A stretch of DNA of 64,000 nt from NCBI RefSeq assembly GCF_004353905.1, contig NZ_SMOD01000044.1, forward strand, positions 1 through 64,000, in the 5' to 3' direction. How positions within the stretch are numbered: position 1 is the stretch's first letter; each line of letters begins with the position of its first letter. Below are positions 26,692 through 35,567 of the stretch, piece by piece. The translations under genes and the position numbers were made by a program. The DNA is from Paraburkholderia guartelaensis (GTDB taxonomy: Bacteria; Pseudomonadota; Gammaproteobacteria; Burkholderiales; Burkholderiaceae). The notes under the pieces are model-generated. The model saw nothing but the letters and a program-made list of their open reading frames with translations. It was not told where the DNA came from and ran no database searches.

Positions 26692-26766
26692 ATGCGCTCA
26701 ATTCTTCTTTTTCTGCTTGGCGTTCCGATTCCGATCATCATTCTTATCGCGCTGTTTTGGCATTGA
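26692..26766 (+). CDS. 24-residue hydrophobic membrane peptide
   Basis: ATG 26692 to TGA 26764-26766 encodes a single hydrophobic helix, MRSILLFLLGVPIPIIILIA followed by LFWH. The ribosome site AGAGGAGG stands 7 bases before the ATG, among the best in the window, which argues that the peptide is really made. It is probably co-transcribed with the membrane protein just upstream. Function unknown. Confidence 0.75.
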   Translation: MRSILLFLLGVPIPIIILIALFWH

Positions 26767-26882
26767 CCCGCACACGCAAGTCCGTATCCGGGCATGGCGG
26801 CTGCGCACTCTTGCTAGCGTTCCTGAGCGTGAAATCCAGAACGGTCAGCTGCGCTCCGTGGGCCAACATCAAGCGGCTAGTC

Positions 26883-27134
26883 ATGCAACCTTCAAGGCCG
26901 GCATCCGCCCAGAACGAAGCCCGGTTGAATCCGGGCGACGAAGGTCACCGGGATGCACCGGGTGTAGGCGAGGATCTGTGCGGCGCCTGCCACGGAACCG
27001 GACTCGTGGAGGGCAAGTGCTGTGCCGTGTGCGGCGGCACACGGAAGGTCATGTTGGAATCGGCGGCGGCTGAGCCACTTCCTGCGCGACGCACCCCGGC
27101 CAGAATGGGCCTATATCGTGGGCGGCATGAGTGA
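26883..27134 (+). CDS. Small CxxC zinc-finger protein with frameshifted C-terminus
   Basis: The frame gives 83 residues. ARLNPGDEGHRDAPGVGEDL is followed by CGACHGTGLVEGKCCAVCGG, a DnaJ-like pair of CxxC zinc ligands. The related Burkholderiaceae small proteins end shortly after with Lys-Val-x-x-Gly-Ile-Gly-Gly-Gly. Here the bases for GIGGG and a stop are present in another frame (ending 27073), so a one-base loss near 27048 has added an unrelated tail of about 25 residues. The zinc site is intact, so the product may still fold. Confidence 0.6.
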   Translation: MQPSRPASAQNEARLNPGDEGHRDAPGVGEDLCGACHGTGLVEGKCCAVCGGTRKVMLESAAAEPLPARRTPARMGLYRGRHE

Positions 27135-27664
27135 GGCCATCGGTCCTCGGCGCGCGCGCAGTCTCGACATCGAACGCATCACGCAATGGATCGGCGCGCT
27201 TTACCCACAGGTGCCCTCGCGGTGCGTCTTCGTCGGCTCGTCAAACGGCGCCATGATTCATCACGCTCGAACTCCATGCCATACCGTTCTCGCGGCTGTT
27301 TGGCGTCGAGCCTTCCGCAGACACGCTGCACGTTTTCTGAATGCCGGACCGGAGTTCGAGGAGATCGACATGGCGCTCTTTTCGCACGGTACGCAGAGCA
27401 TCAGACTCGCGCCGATTACTCGCTGGCGATCGCTGCTGGAGCGAGCAACGGTCGGGGCGCTTCGCGGGCGTCGATACGGCTCGTTTTCCGTGCGACTTCG
27501 CTACCTTCGAACGATACGGGCGCGCGTTCGCGCACTTGCACTCGCGGCTCGGGGTCCCGTCTCCACTCGAAACCACGCACTTCGAAACGTTCCTGTCCGA
27601 GTGTGGCACACCCTTCGGCGTCCAATGCAAGGAGCGTATGCTCACTACGCACGCCACATCCTGA
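27070..27664 (+). pseudogene. Multiply frameshifted unknown gene
   Basis: Coding-like pieces appear in successive frames: EWAYIVGGMSEAIGPRRARS and PSRCVFVGSSNGAMIH, then LELHAIPFSRLFGVEPSADT, then CDFATFERYGRAFAHLHSRL and THFETFLSECGTPFGVQCKE. They are in the order expected of one protein of about 200 residues. The GSSNG segment suggests a nucleophile or nucleotide-binding turn, but I cannot name the family. At least two frameshifts and a stop near 27336 separate the pieces. Confidence 0.5.
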
Positions 27665-27823
27665 AGCACCACCTCACCGATCCGTTTTCGTCGTCTCGGG
27701 ATTTTCATCAGCGTTCCTGAGCGACGGCGGCACATTCCGACCGGAATGACGGAAGCGTCCCTGGATCAATCCAGGAGTCTCGGACCAGCAGTTAGAGACT
27801 CAACAAGCCGATGGGAGAGAATC

Positions 27824-28324
27824 ATGGATGTTCTCGTTGCGCTGTTCGGCGCCGGAAAGGAACTCGATTCGCTGCAGATGGCATTGCGCGCACGCCTTAC
27901 GTTCGTTTGCACACTTGCACTCATCCGCATATCTGGCAGACGCTCGTTTGGCCAGCGTTCGCCTTTTGACTACGTGGTCGCGATTCTGCTCGGCGCGACA
28001 CTCAGCCGCTTCATTGTCGGCGCCTCGCCCGCGGTAGCAACCTTTGCGGCGTCGCTGGTGCTCGTACTCATGCATCGGGCGCTCGGATGGCTGTGTGTGC
28101 GCTACCGATGGCTGGAAACGCTGGTGGTCGGTGTTGAAAGGGAGCTCTACCGCGACGGCACGTTCAACCGCGCGCAGATGTCCGCTGCCCTCATCACGCG
28201 CGCGGACGTACTTGAGACGGTCCGAAAGGAACTCCATGCGACGCAACTAGAGGACGTCGAGGCGGCCTTTCTCGAGCGTAAGGGTGAAGTCAGCCTGATT
28301 CGCAGACAATCTGCAAGCCCGTAG
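27824..28324 (+). CDS. DUF421 (YetF-like) membrane protein, copy 2
   Basis: The 166-residue product equals the protein encoded at 17759 in length and follows it closely. It begins MDVLVALFGAGKELDSLQM (copy 1: MDAIATLFGEGKDLNALQM) and keeps ISGRRSFGQRSPFDYVVAIL and GEVSLIR at the end. ATG 27824 follows GGGAGAGA at about 4 bases. The two copies differ throughout, so the duplication is old or they came separately. Two TM helices plus a cytoplasmic domain; function unknown. Confidence 0.92.
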   Translation: MDVLVALFGAGKELDSLQMALRARLTFVCTLALIRISGRRSFGQRSPFDYVVAILLGATLSRFIVGASPAVATFAASLVLVLMHRALGWLCVRYRWLETLVVGVERELYRDGTFNRAQMSAALITRADVLETVRKELHATQLEDVEAAFLERKGEVSLIRRQSASP

Positions 28325-28839
28325 CCGAGACACCTCCGCTATCGCGCCACGCGTGGGTTCTCGCGGCACCCGCCGCCGACGCGTTTGAGAGCGATTCGAG
28401 CGCTTGCTCCCCGTGAGGAATACAGCAACACAGAATTCCTGCGTGCCCGCGCCGACGCGCTTACTGGGTACCGCGACGGCGCGATTCACCGGCCGCCCTC
28501 AAATGAGGTCGCGTTTGTTGCCGCCTTTGCGAAAATGGCCCTATTTTCCGTCTACGTCGCACGCCTGCATTTGACATGTAGCGGTTTGAATTCCTAACTG
28601 TTCAAATGCCTGGTCCGGAAGCGCAGCAGTCTGGATTCCTGACTGTTGAAACGATGATTTTTGGCGGTGCGATTGCAGACGGACGCCCCAGCACCATCGG
28701 GCAAGGACAAGGCGCGTCGGTCAATGGTTTTCGTGAACATCAAGCCTTGGCATCCGCCATCGGGGTACGGTTCTTGCGAACAAACCGCAAGAGCAAGCAT
28801 GACTTCCACGCATGCAAGCCGTCCAACTTCAGGGATGCC
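28325..28839. other. Stretch with no recognised gene
   Basis: A frame in phase with the next gene runs through 28606-28839, but it has no hydrophobic or conserved segment and better start signals exist at 28840. The region should carry the promoter of the exported protein gene. No repeat was recognised. Confidence 0.35.
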
Positions 28840-29799
28840 ATGTCCCATCTTATTGACGGAGAATATCGCCGGCCCCACAGAAGCCCATCCAGGGAGCGGG
28901 CGTACAGCGTTGTCTGCGCGCTAATTCTTCTTGTAACAGGCTACATACTGCCCCCGGCACTGTCGGCTCAACCATCTGACGATGCCACCAGGTTGCGCGC
29001 CACGTACAGGAATCTCGAGCCGCAACTCAACGACAATGCATTTCATCGGAGACTGTACCTTGATTCCTGGGAGTCCCCGTCCACGGTTACCGGCGAAATC
29101 TACGCCGTGATGGACCACCCATTTGCGACCGTCAACGCGGTCCTCAATGACCCGTCCCGGGGTCCGGCGAACTGGTGCAATGTTCTGATCCTGCACCCCA
29201 ACGTCAAGTACTGCCGAGCCTCTGCCGACGATAGCGGTAACACGCTGAGCGTGAACGTCAGCCAAAAGGAGGCCGCCGAAGCACTCTCATCGACATACCT
29301 CCTGCGATTCGATTACGAGGCGGCGGCCACAAGCCCGCGATACTTCCGGCTAGAACTCCATGCCGTCAGCGGGCCGTTGAACACCCGGGATTATCAGATC
29401 GTCCTGGAAGCCGTGGCGCTCGGAAGCGACCTCACCTTCCTGCACCTGACCTATGCATACAGCTATGGCACAATCGGGCGCCTTGCCATGAAAGGCTATC
29501 TGGCGACCTTCGGTCGCGGCAAGGTCGGCTTCACCAGTATCGCTGACCCGTCCGCTGCAGAAACAAAATATGTTGATGGCATGCGCGGTCTCGTCGAACG
29601 CAACACCATGCGTTACTACCTGGCCATCGACACTTATCTCAGCGTGCCGTCGGGCGTGCCCGACACGCAGTTGACACGACGCCTTAACGACTGGTTCAGC
29701 GCCAGTGAGCAATATCCCCGGCAACTGCATGAAATCGACCGGCCGCAGTATGTGGAGATGAAACAGCAGGAGTGCCGGCGCCAGCAGACACGACAGTAG
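28840..29799 (+). CDS. Exported hypothetical protein
   Basis: From ATG 28840 the product has 319 residues. A hydrophobic segment (AYSVVCALILLVTGYILPPA) ends in LSAQPSDDATR, consistent with a signal peptide or anchor. The mature part has TGEIYAVMDHPFATVNAVLN and WCNVLILHPNVKYCRASADD and is rich in strands. A single hydrophobic-ligand-type (START-like) domain is conceivable from the pattern, but I do not recognise the family. It probably acts in the periplasm. There are no informative neighbours. Confidence 0.7.
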   Translation: MSHLIDGEYRRPHRSPSRERAYSVVCALILLVTGYILPPALSAQPSDDATRLRATYRNLEPQLNDNAFHRRLYLDSWESPSTVTGEIYAVMDHPFATVNAVLNDPSRGPANWCNVLILHPNVKYCRASADDSGNTLSVNVSQKEAAEALSSTYLLRFDYEAAATSPRYFRLELHAVSGPLNTRDYQIVLEAVALGSDLTFLHLTYAYSYGTIGRLAMKGYLATFGRGKVGFTSIADPSAAETKYVDGMRGLVERNTMRYYLAIDTYLSVPSGVPDTQLTRRLNDWFSASEQYPRQLHEIDRPQYVEMKQQECRRQQTRQ

Positions 29800-30279
29800 A
29801 TGGTGACCCGCGTTTCGGCACTGTTACCGGACATCTCGACCAACGCGCCTCTTCAACAATCGCCTTGCAGATCAACCGCGTCAGAGACTTCGTCGATACC
29901 GTCGCCGCGCTCTCCTCGCGCGCAGATCCGGGCTACTGCAGTGAGGGCCCGCGCCATGCAGTCGCCGCCCGGATCACCTATTGGTTCGGATGTTCCGGGC
30001 CACAGAAAGTGCATACAAATGTGCCTTGCTTCCGTGCGTACTTCGCCCTCGTGGGGACGTGGCTACTTCTATACGCAGTGCTGCGTCCTGCCGTTCGGGG
30101 CCGAAGTCAACTTCACCGGCAATCATGGACCACGCGGGGGCGCCGAGCGGGAGGTGCAGGCGCGCGCTCCGTTGCGCCCGGCGTCATGCGCATCCTGGCA
30201 GCACTGGCATGAGCACGGAGCCGGACTGAAACTTGCTGCTAACGTGTCGTCAAGAGCGCAGCCGTGAAAAGGAGACGCG
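29800..30279. other. Stretch with possible decayed coding sequence
   Basis: Short protein-like pieces occur in several frames (RVRDFVDTVAALSSR and GRGYFYTQCCVLPFGAEVNF), suggesting a degraded gene of unknown type. None has a start or continuous frame. The ribosome site AAGGAGA at the end belongs to the next gene. Confidence 0.35.
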
Positions 30280-31809
30280 ATGGAACGGGAACTCAAACTG
30301 AGAATCACCTCCAGGGATCTCGCCAAACTGCGCCGAGCGTCGTTGCTCGCACGCGGCAAGCGCGGCGCCAACCCGGTGAAGTTGCTGTCCAGTACCTACT
30401 TTGATACTCCGGAACTAGCCTTTCACCAGTGCGGAGCATCGCTTCGAGTGCGTGGCGTCGGTCAGGAGCGAATCCAGACACTGAAGCTTGGCGGCCCGGT
30501 TCAGGCCGGAATGTTCGAGAGGGGCGAGTTCGAGGCACCCATCGATCGTGACACGCCCGACCTGACGCTGTTGCGTGATGCGCTATCCGCCGATACGGAT
30601 TGCGGCCAGCTCGTTCGAGATGAAGCCGTTGCGGCGAACCTCGCGCCGATCTTCGTCACACGGATCAACCGGTCAACTATCGCGCTGCGTACGTCGGCAG
30701 AGAACGAAATCGAAGTGGCGCTGGACGAGGGAACCATTGACGCTCCCTCGGGTTCCGCACCCATTGCCGCCGTCGAACTCGAACTCAAGCGTGGCAAGCC
30801 GCAGGGACTCTATGCCCTTGCGCTCGAACTCCTGCAGACGGCGCCGCTACGCATCGACCGCCGCAGCAAGGCCGATGTGGGTTATGGGCTACTCGTCGCG
30901 GAGCACGCCGAATGCATAAAAGCCCAGGCTGTGCAGCTCGGGAAGCGCGATTCGGTCGAAGAAGCGTTCTGTGCAATCGCGCACAACTGCCTCGATCAGG
31001 TGCATGCCAACGAGCGCGGCGTCGTATCGGCTCACGAGCCAGCGTGTGTCCACCAGATGCGGGTGGGGCTCCGGAGATTGCGCTCGGCGCTCGGCCTGTT
31101 CGGGAACGTGATACCCGCATACGAGGGTCTCGACGACGAACTGCGCTGGGTCGCATCGGAGCTGGGCGCCGCGCGCGATTGGGAAGTGCTCGCGGGACCC
31201 ACGCTCGACCGGGCCGGAGCGGACGCAAACGCAGAAGAATTGAAGCCTGTGCGGCAGGCATGCGGTCAGCTCGCCAGTGAAAACCGGCAGCGTGCCGCAG
31301 CCGCAATCGAATCGGTGCGCTACACCAGACTGGCTCTGGAGTTCACGTTATGGCTGGACACAAAAAAATGGCGCGACACCATGACCAACGAAGCGCGCGC
31401 GGAGGTCGAAAAGCCCGCTTCGCAGTTCGCTGCAGAAGTCATGCGCAAACGGCACCGCAAATTGATCAAGCGCGGCAAGCGGCTTGCCGATCTCGATGAT
31501 CATCGTCGACATCGTGCGCGCATCGCGGCGAAGAAAGTTCGGTATGCGACGGAGTTCTTTGCGTCGTTATGCCCGAAACGTGCTGTGCAGCGCTACGTTG
31601 ATGCGCTGACGGCGCTTCAGGATGACCTCGGATGGCGCAATGACGCCGTCGTCGCTGAGCGGTTCCTTCAGACGTTGCCGAACACGTTCCCGGAAGCGGC
31701 TCGAGGCGCCGCCTTCGCCCGAGGCTACCTCGCTTCGCGCGTCGCGGCCGATCATCGGACAATGACCAAGCTATGGAGGCGTTTCAGACGGCTTTCCGCG
31801 CCGCACTGA
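30280..31809 (+). CDS. CYTH-CHAD domain protein (inorganic triphosphatase-like)
   Basis: The 509-residue protein begins with a CYTH domain (about 1-200) whose first residues, MERELKLRI, contain the ExExK metal/triphosphate-binding signature. Basic residues in later strands line the tunnel. A CHAD domain (about 220-505) follows, with conserved histidines in VHQMRVGLRRLRSALGLF and RHRKLIKRGKRL. CYTH enzymes hydrolyse inorganic triphosphate, and CHAD domains bind polyphosphate. ATG 30280 follows AAGGAGA. With a phoU gene in the window, a polyphosphate role is attractive but unproven. Confidence 0.94.
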   Translation: MERELKLRITSRDLAKLRRASLLARGKRGANPVKLLSSTYFDTPELAFHQCGASLRVRGVGQERIQTLKLGGPVQAGMFERGEFEAPIDRDTPDLTLLRDALSADTDCGQLVRDEAVAANLAPIFVTRINRSTIALRTSAENEIEVALDEGTIDAPSGSAPIAAVELELKRGKPQGLYALALELLQTAPLRIDRRSKADVGYGLLVAEHAECIKAQAVQLGKRDSVEEAFCAIAHNCLDQVHANERGVVSAHEPACVHQMRVGLRRLRSALGLFGNVIPAYEGLDDELRWVASELGAARDWEVLAGPTLDRAGADANAEELKPVRQACGQLASENRQRAAAAIESVRYTRLALEFTLWLDTKKWRDTMTNEARAEVEKPASQFAAEVMRKRHRKLIKRGKRLADLDDHRRHRARIAAKKVRYATEFFASLCPKRAVQRYVDALTALQDDLGWRNDAVVAERFLQTLPNTFPEAARGAAFARGYLASRVAADHRTMTKLWRRFRRLSAPH

Positions 31810-31827
31810 GCACCTCTTACGGATCGA

Positions 31828-32154
31828 ATGCGAAGACGACGATGCGTACGCGGCAACTCCACCGCGACCAGCAGCAGCGTGCGCTTGTGGGACGTGCTGC
31901 GGCGCTCCTTCCTGCTGGCCGCCCAGGCCATTGAAGCCGATCATGCATCTCTTGCGGAAAAGCTGTGCCGAGCGAGCCCGCACTGGATGCGCCACACGCA
32001 TGCCACGCACGCGCTCGGCCGCAGTGCGGAACTTACCACTGTCGGCGGCAACCTGCGACGCGCTTCTGTCCCGACCACCTTCTCGAACCATCTGCACACC
32101 GACGACGTCGAACGTGCACAGCAGACCGCTGACGCGTTTGCCAGGATGAAGTGA
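31828..32154 (+). pseudogene. Tyrosine recombinase C-terminal remnant
   Basis: The frame encodes the last about 100 residues of an XerC/D-type integrase. SPHWMRHTHATHALG holds the His-x-x-Arg box, and ELTTVGGNLRRAS precedes the terminal helix with DDVERAQQTADAFARMK. The catalytic tyrosine segment, normally Ser-Thr-Thr-x-x-Tyr-x-His, here reads PTTFSNHLH, so the nucleophile is missing. The N-terminal two-thirds and the first Arg box are absent. It begins 19 bp after the CYTH/CHAD stop, which suggests a deletion or insertion scar. Confidence 0.8.
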
Positions 32155-32273
32155 GTGGCTGGGGACCATATGCGCCTGCTCATGACCCGCTAGCCCGTAA
32201 CGGTCCGCGGCCACATGTTGGGCGCCCTTTCTGCGGCTATACTCCGGACCTCCCTCCTTCAAATCCTCCCTGC

Positions 32274-32747
32274 ATGAAACGCGTCTCCGTACGGCAGTCT
32301 CCCATCCACGGAAAGGGTGTCTTCGCCCTGCGGGCACTTTCCGCCGGCGAACGCATCTTCGAATACAAGGGGCTTGTCACCACCTGGCGCGAAGCGACCC
32401 GCGCCTGTGCGCGGCGCACCGACGCCGGGCACACCTTTCTCTTCGGGTTATCGGATGGGCACGTGATCGATGGTGGCCGCGGAGGAAACGGCGCGAGATG
32501 GCTCAACCATGCGTGTATGGCGAACTGCGAGGCGATCGAGGAATCAGGCCGCGTCTACATCGACACGCTCAGGGACATCCAGCCCGGCGAGGAACTCTTG
32601 ATCGACTACGCGCTTGAGATCCCGCCGAAAGCGCACGACGATTCGATCCGTGAGTACACGTGTCGTTGCGGAAGCAGACGTTGTCGCGGGACCATGCTCG
32701 GTCCGATCCAGGTACGCCCCTCCGACCGTACCCGCCACCGGGTATGA
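32274..32747 (+). CDS. SET-domain protein (putative lysine methyltransferase)
   Basis: The 157-residue protein is an almost bare SET domain. It begins SVRQSPIHGKGVFALRAL, has GARWLNHACMANCEA (the NHxC cofactor and pseudoknot motif), then PGEELLIDYAL, whose Tyr lines the catalytic channel. It ends in a post-SET cysteine cluster CRCGSRRCRGTM that should bind zinc with an earlier Cys. SET enzymes methylate lysines using S-adenosylmethionine. The bacterial target is unknown. The gene lies directly after the integrase remnant, consistent with horizontal acquisition. Confidence 0.93.
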   Translation: MKRVSVRQSPIHGKGVFALRALSAGERIFEYKGLVTTWREATRACARRTDAGHTFLFGLSDGHVIDGGRGGNGARWLNHACMANCEAIEESGRVYIDTLRDIQPGEELLIDYALEIPPKAHDDSIREYTCRCGSRRCRGTMLGPIQVRPSDRTRHRV

Positions 32748-33050
32748 GACTGCGCATCCAGGTACCTGGCCTTGGCTTAGCGGGCGCGCGCGAAGGCGCC
32801 CCACCGAGACGCACCGGGTTCACGGCAACCGCTGCACGCTCCGCCGTCCGGTCTTCGTGCGTTTAACCGGCGTGCGGGGCTGCTGCGCGAGCAGCGCGGA
32901 CGGAATAGAACCTATCAAATGGGAGCCCTGGCGGAACAAAGGGGCATCGGCCGATGGAAGCCGATGCCCAAGTGGCCGCACAGGGTACCGTTTTACAGAC
33001 GGCTACGAACTGCATACAACCCGATAGCCTTCAGACGTCCACCGGATTGT
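32748..33050. other. Non-coding stretch between convergent genes
   Basis: This lies between the plus-strand SET gene and the minus-strand PRC-barrel gene, so terminators for both are expected. I see no clean hairpin with a T-run and no additional gene. Confidence 0.4.
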
Positions 33051-33506
33051 TCATTCCGGGATCACGTTCCGGAGGCCCCCCCCGCTCGCCAGCCAGTACG
33101 GACGGCGGTTGTAGTAGTCATGCAACTGCGTGCCCCACGTCGAATCCGCCATTGATGGCCAGTGATCCTTATCGAAGCCGGGATCGTCCTTTATACGTTG
33201 GGCCGGAATGTCGACACGAAAGCACTCCTCGTCGGTGTCCAACGTCAGTGCGTTCCAGGGGATCGCGTGAAGGGTGTTGCCCATGCCGAGAAATCCACCT
33301 TCGGCCAGAACTGCGTACGCGACGCGACCACTACGCACGTCGAGCATGATGTCCGATATTTTGCCGACATGTTCGCCGTCAGCGGAAATCACCTTGTTGC
33401 CGTCGAGCGTGGCCGCGGCCATGATCTCGGGGCCAGGACCTTCACCGGTGCCCCCGCCGACGATCTGTGCACCGGTGCCTCCTGATTGGGGATGAAGAAT
33501 AGTCAT
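33051..33506 (-). CDS. PRC-barrel domain protein
   Basis: The 151-residue product has a Gly-rich N-terminus, then a PRC barrel from about residue 25: NKVISADGEHVGKISDIMLD, then GRVAYAVLAEGGFLGMGNTL and HAIPWNAL. The C-terminal WGTQLHDYYNRRPYW tail is usual in Burkholderiaceae members. PRC-barrel proteins of this type are stress- and envelope-associated without a proven activity. ATG 33504-33506 follows AAAGGAG. A longer frame to 33563 adds an unlikely leader. Confidence 0.92.
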   Translation of the reverse strand: MTILHPQSGGTGAQIVGGGTGEGPGPEIMAAATLDGNKVISADGEHVGKISDIMLDVRSGRVAYAVLAEGGFLGMGNTLHAIPWNALTLDTDEECFRVDIPAQRIKDDPGFDKDHWPSMADSTWGTQLHDYYNRRPYWLASGGGLRNVIPE

Positions 33507-33764
33507 GATTGCGCTCCTTTCCGTTAAGAGTTGCGATGACCTCAAGCGCATGCCGTATGCCACACCGGGAAACGATTGTCATGTCCTGTTTGGAGAACGG
33601 CGGCTCGCGCGCAAAGAAAGCGACGTCTCCAGCTCTATCGAATCTCAGGGTTTGTGAATAACGTCACCACTCGACCTTCTACGAGGCCGGCGATTGCCGT
33701 GCGACGCAGAGACGTCTCACTGAGGAGTCGATTTCGCCGCGCACTACAGGGCGCCGACGGCCGT

Positions 33765-33926
33765 TCAACGCCGCCTGTAGCCGTATAGCAAACTGACGAT
33801 GAACAACACGAGGAAGATCACGAAGAGGATCTTGGCGATGCTCGCCGCGCCTGCCGCGATGCCCCCGAAACCAAAAAATGCCGCGACTATCGCTATCACC
33901 AGGAAAACGACCGCATAGTAAAGCAT
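33765..33926 (-). CDS. DUF1328 (YtjA-like) small membrane protein
   Basis: ATG 33924-33926 to TGA 33765-33767 encodes 53 residues with two TM helices: MLYYAVVFLVIAIVAAFFGF, then AGAASIAKILFVIFLVLFIV. The motif FFGFGGIAAGAA is diagnostic of DUF1328. The ribosome site AGGAGG lies 6 bases upstream. The family is found across proteobacteria and is often stress-induced; no activity is known. It is a typical companion of PRC-barrel and YqjD-type genes in Burkholderiaceae. Confidence 0.9.
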   Translation of the reverse strand: MLYYAVVFLVIAIVAAFFGFGGIAAGAASIAKILFVIFLVLFIVSLLYGYRRR

Positions 33927-34072
33927 GGCAACCTCCTCTATTTGCGCTCTCTTCCGTTACGCAAACGATCCTGAAGAGTCGGAAGAGCGTCCGCGCTGCG
34001 AGGTAGCAGCAACCCGCGTGCCTTGTATGCGTGTGTCCCGGCGGGCCTCATGCCGCGCACTGCGGTCGCACA

Positions 34073-35404
34073 ATGGAGAACCGCTCCGTGTCGCACGACC
34101 AGAACCTCGAGCCCGAACACGCTGTCACGGATCGGACGGAACGCTCCTGGGTGTCGCGCCTGGGGCCCGGCCTCGTGACGGGCGCCGCGGACGATGATCC
34201 GTCCGGCATCGGCACCTATTCGCAGGCCGGTGCGCGATTCGGCTTGACGCTGCTGTGGACCCTCCTGCTGACCTACCCGCTCATGGTCGCCATCCAGATG
34301 ACCAGCGCGCGGATCGGCCGCGTCACGGGCAAGGGGCTCGCCTCGAACATGCGGGCGTTTGGCCCGAAATGGCTCGTCGTCCTGCTGGTGCTGCTGCTGG
34401 CTGTGGCCAACACCATCAACATCGCCGCGGATCTCGCCGCGATGGGCGCAGCGATCCATCTTCTTGTTCCGGGCCCCGAGCACCTCTATGTCGTTGCCAT
34501 TGGCGTGTTCTCAGCCCTCCTGCAGATTTCGCTGCCCTACGAGAGCTACGCGCGCTTTCTCAAATGGCTGACCCTGGTGCTGTTCGCCTACGTCGCGGTG
34601 GCCTTTGTCGTTCCGGTCGACTGGGTAAAGATCGCCGTCTCGCTCGTATGGCCGCGGGCCCAGCTCTCAGGCGAGTATCTCACCTCGGTCGTCGCTGTAC
34701 TCGGGACCACGATCAGCCCCTACCTGTTCTTCTGGCAGGCTTCGCAGGAAGTTGAGGAAATGCGCTCGAAGCCGGGGGAGCGGCCGCTGCGGTGGGTATC
34801 CTCCTTCCGGGCCTACCGTCAGATCGATCGGATCACGGCCGACACCTGGATCGGGATGGCCGTCTCCAACGGGGTGGGGTTCTTCATCATGCTGACGGCT
34901 GCCGCGACGCTTTACGCCCATCACGTGAAAATCCAGACGTCCGCCGACGCGGCGAGGGCCCTAGAACCGGTTGCAGGCCATCTGGCGGCATACGTCTTTG
35001 CCGCCGGCATTGTCGGCACGGGGTTGCTCGCGCTGCCTGTTCTGGCCGGCTCGGCGGCATACGGAGCTGCCGGCGCGTTCCGGTGGCGCAGCAGCCTCTC
35101 GCTGCACCTGACGCTGGCGCGCGAGTTCTATGCTGTCATTGTCGTGGCGATTCTCGGCGGCACTGCCATCACGTTCTTCCATCTTGATCCCGTCAAGGCG
35201 CTGTACTGGAGCGCCGTCGTCAACGGACTGGCGGCCGTGCCTGTCATGGTCGTCGTCATGCTGATGGGTACGAACAGGCGGCTGATGGGTACGAACAGGC
35301 GGCTGATGGGCAGGTTCGCGATCACCGGGCTGCTGAAAGCTGGAGGATGGATCGCAACAGTATTCATGGCGCTCGCGGCCGCCGGCATGTTCATTCCCGG
35401 CTAG
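34073..35404 (+). CDS. NRAMP-family transporter with altered metal motifs, copy 1
   Basis: The 443-residue protein has about eleven TM helices and the NRAMP/LeuT-type inverted repeat. In the first helix the canonical metal motif Asp-Pro-Gly-Asn reads DPSG (D42-P43-S44-G45 in TGAADDDPSGIGTYSQ). In the sixth, Met-Pro-His reads SPY, in LGTTISPYLFFWQASQEVEE. The helix 1 Asp is kept, but Asn, Met and His are lost, so transition-metal selectivity of the MntH kind is doubtful. A 21-bp in-frame tandem duplication (35261-35302) doubles MGTNRRL in a late loop. Confidence 0.9.
   Translation: MENRSVSHDQNLEPEHAVTDRTERSWVSRLGPGLVTGAADDDPSGIGTYSQAGARFGLTLLWTLLLTYPLMVAIQMTSARIGRVTGKGLASNMRAFGPKWLVVLLVLLLAVANTINIAADLAAMGAAIHLLVPGPEHLYVVAIGVFSALLQISLPYESYARFLKWLTLVLFAYVAVAFVVPVDWVKIAVSLVWPRAQLSGEYLTSVVAVLGTTISPYLFFWQASQEVEEMRSKPGERPLRWVSSFRAYRQIDRITADTWIGMAVSNGVGFFIMLTAAATLYAHHVKIQTSADAARALEPVAGHLAAYVFAAGIVGTGLLALPVLAGSAAYGAAGAFRWRSSLSLHLTLAREFYAVIVVAILGGTAITFFHLDPVKALYWSAVVNGLAAVPVMVVVMLMGTNRRLMGTNRRLMGRFAITGLLKAGGWIATVFMALAAAGMFIPG
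35261..35302. repeat. 21-bp in-frame tandem duplication
   Basis: The unit CTGATGGGTACGAACAGGCGG is present twice in direct succession at 35261-35281 and 35282-35302, and a third partial copy (CTGATGGGC) follows. It inserts seven residues in the transporter loop without breaking the frame. Confidence 0.95.
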
Positions 35405-35567
35405 GCGCGCCGACTTCGGGCGGATGCGCGAGGCCGCGCGGCTTCGGCGCCCCCCGCCCGCGCCTTCTTCCTGAGCGTGACATGGCACTCGCGTGCCTCC
35501 GAACTCGGAGGGTTGCGAGACCTGAAAATGTTCCCGTCAAACTCCGCCGCGTGCGAAGGCTAGCCCG

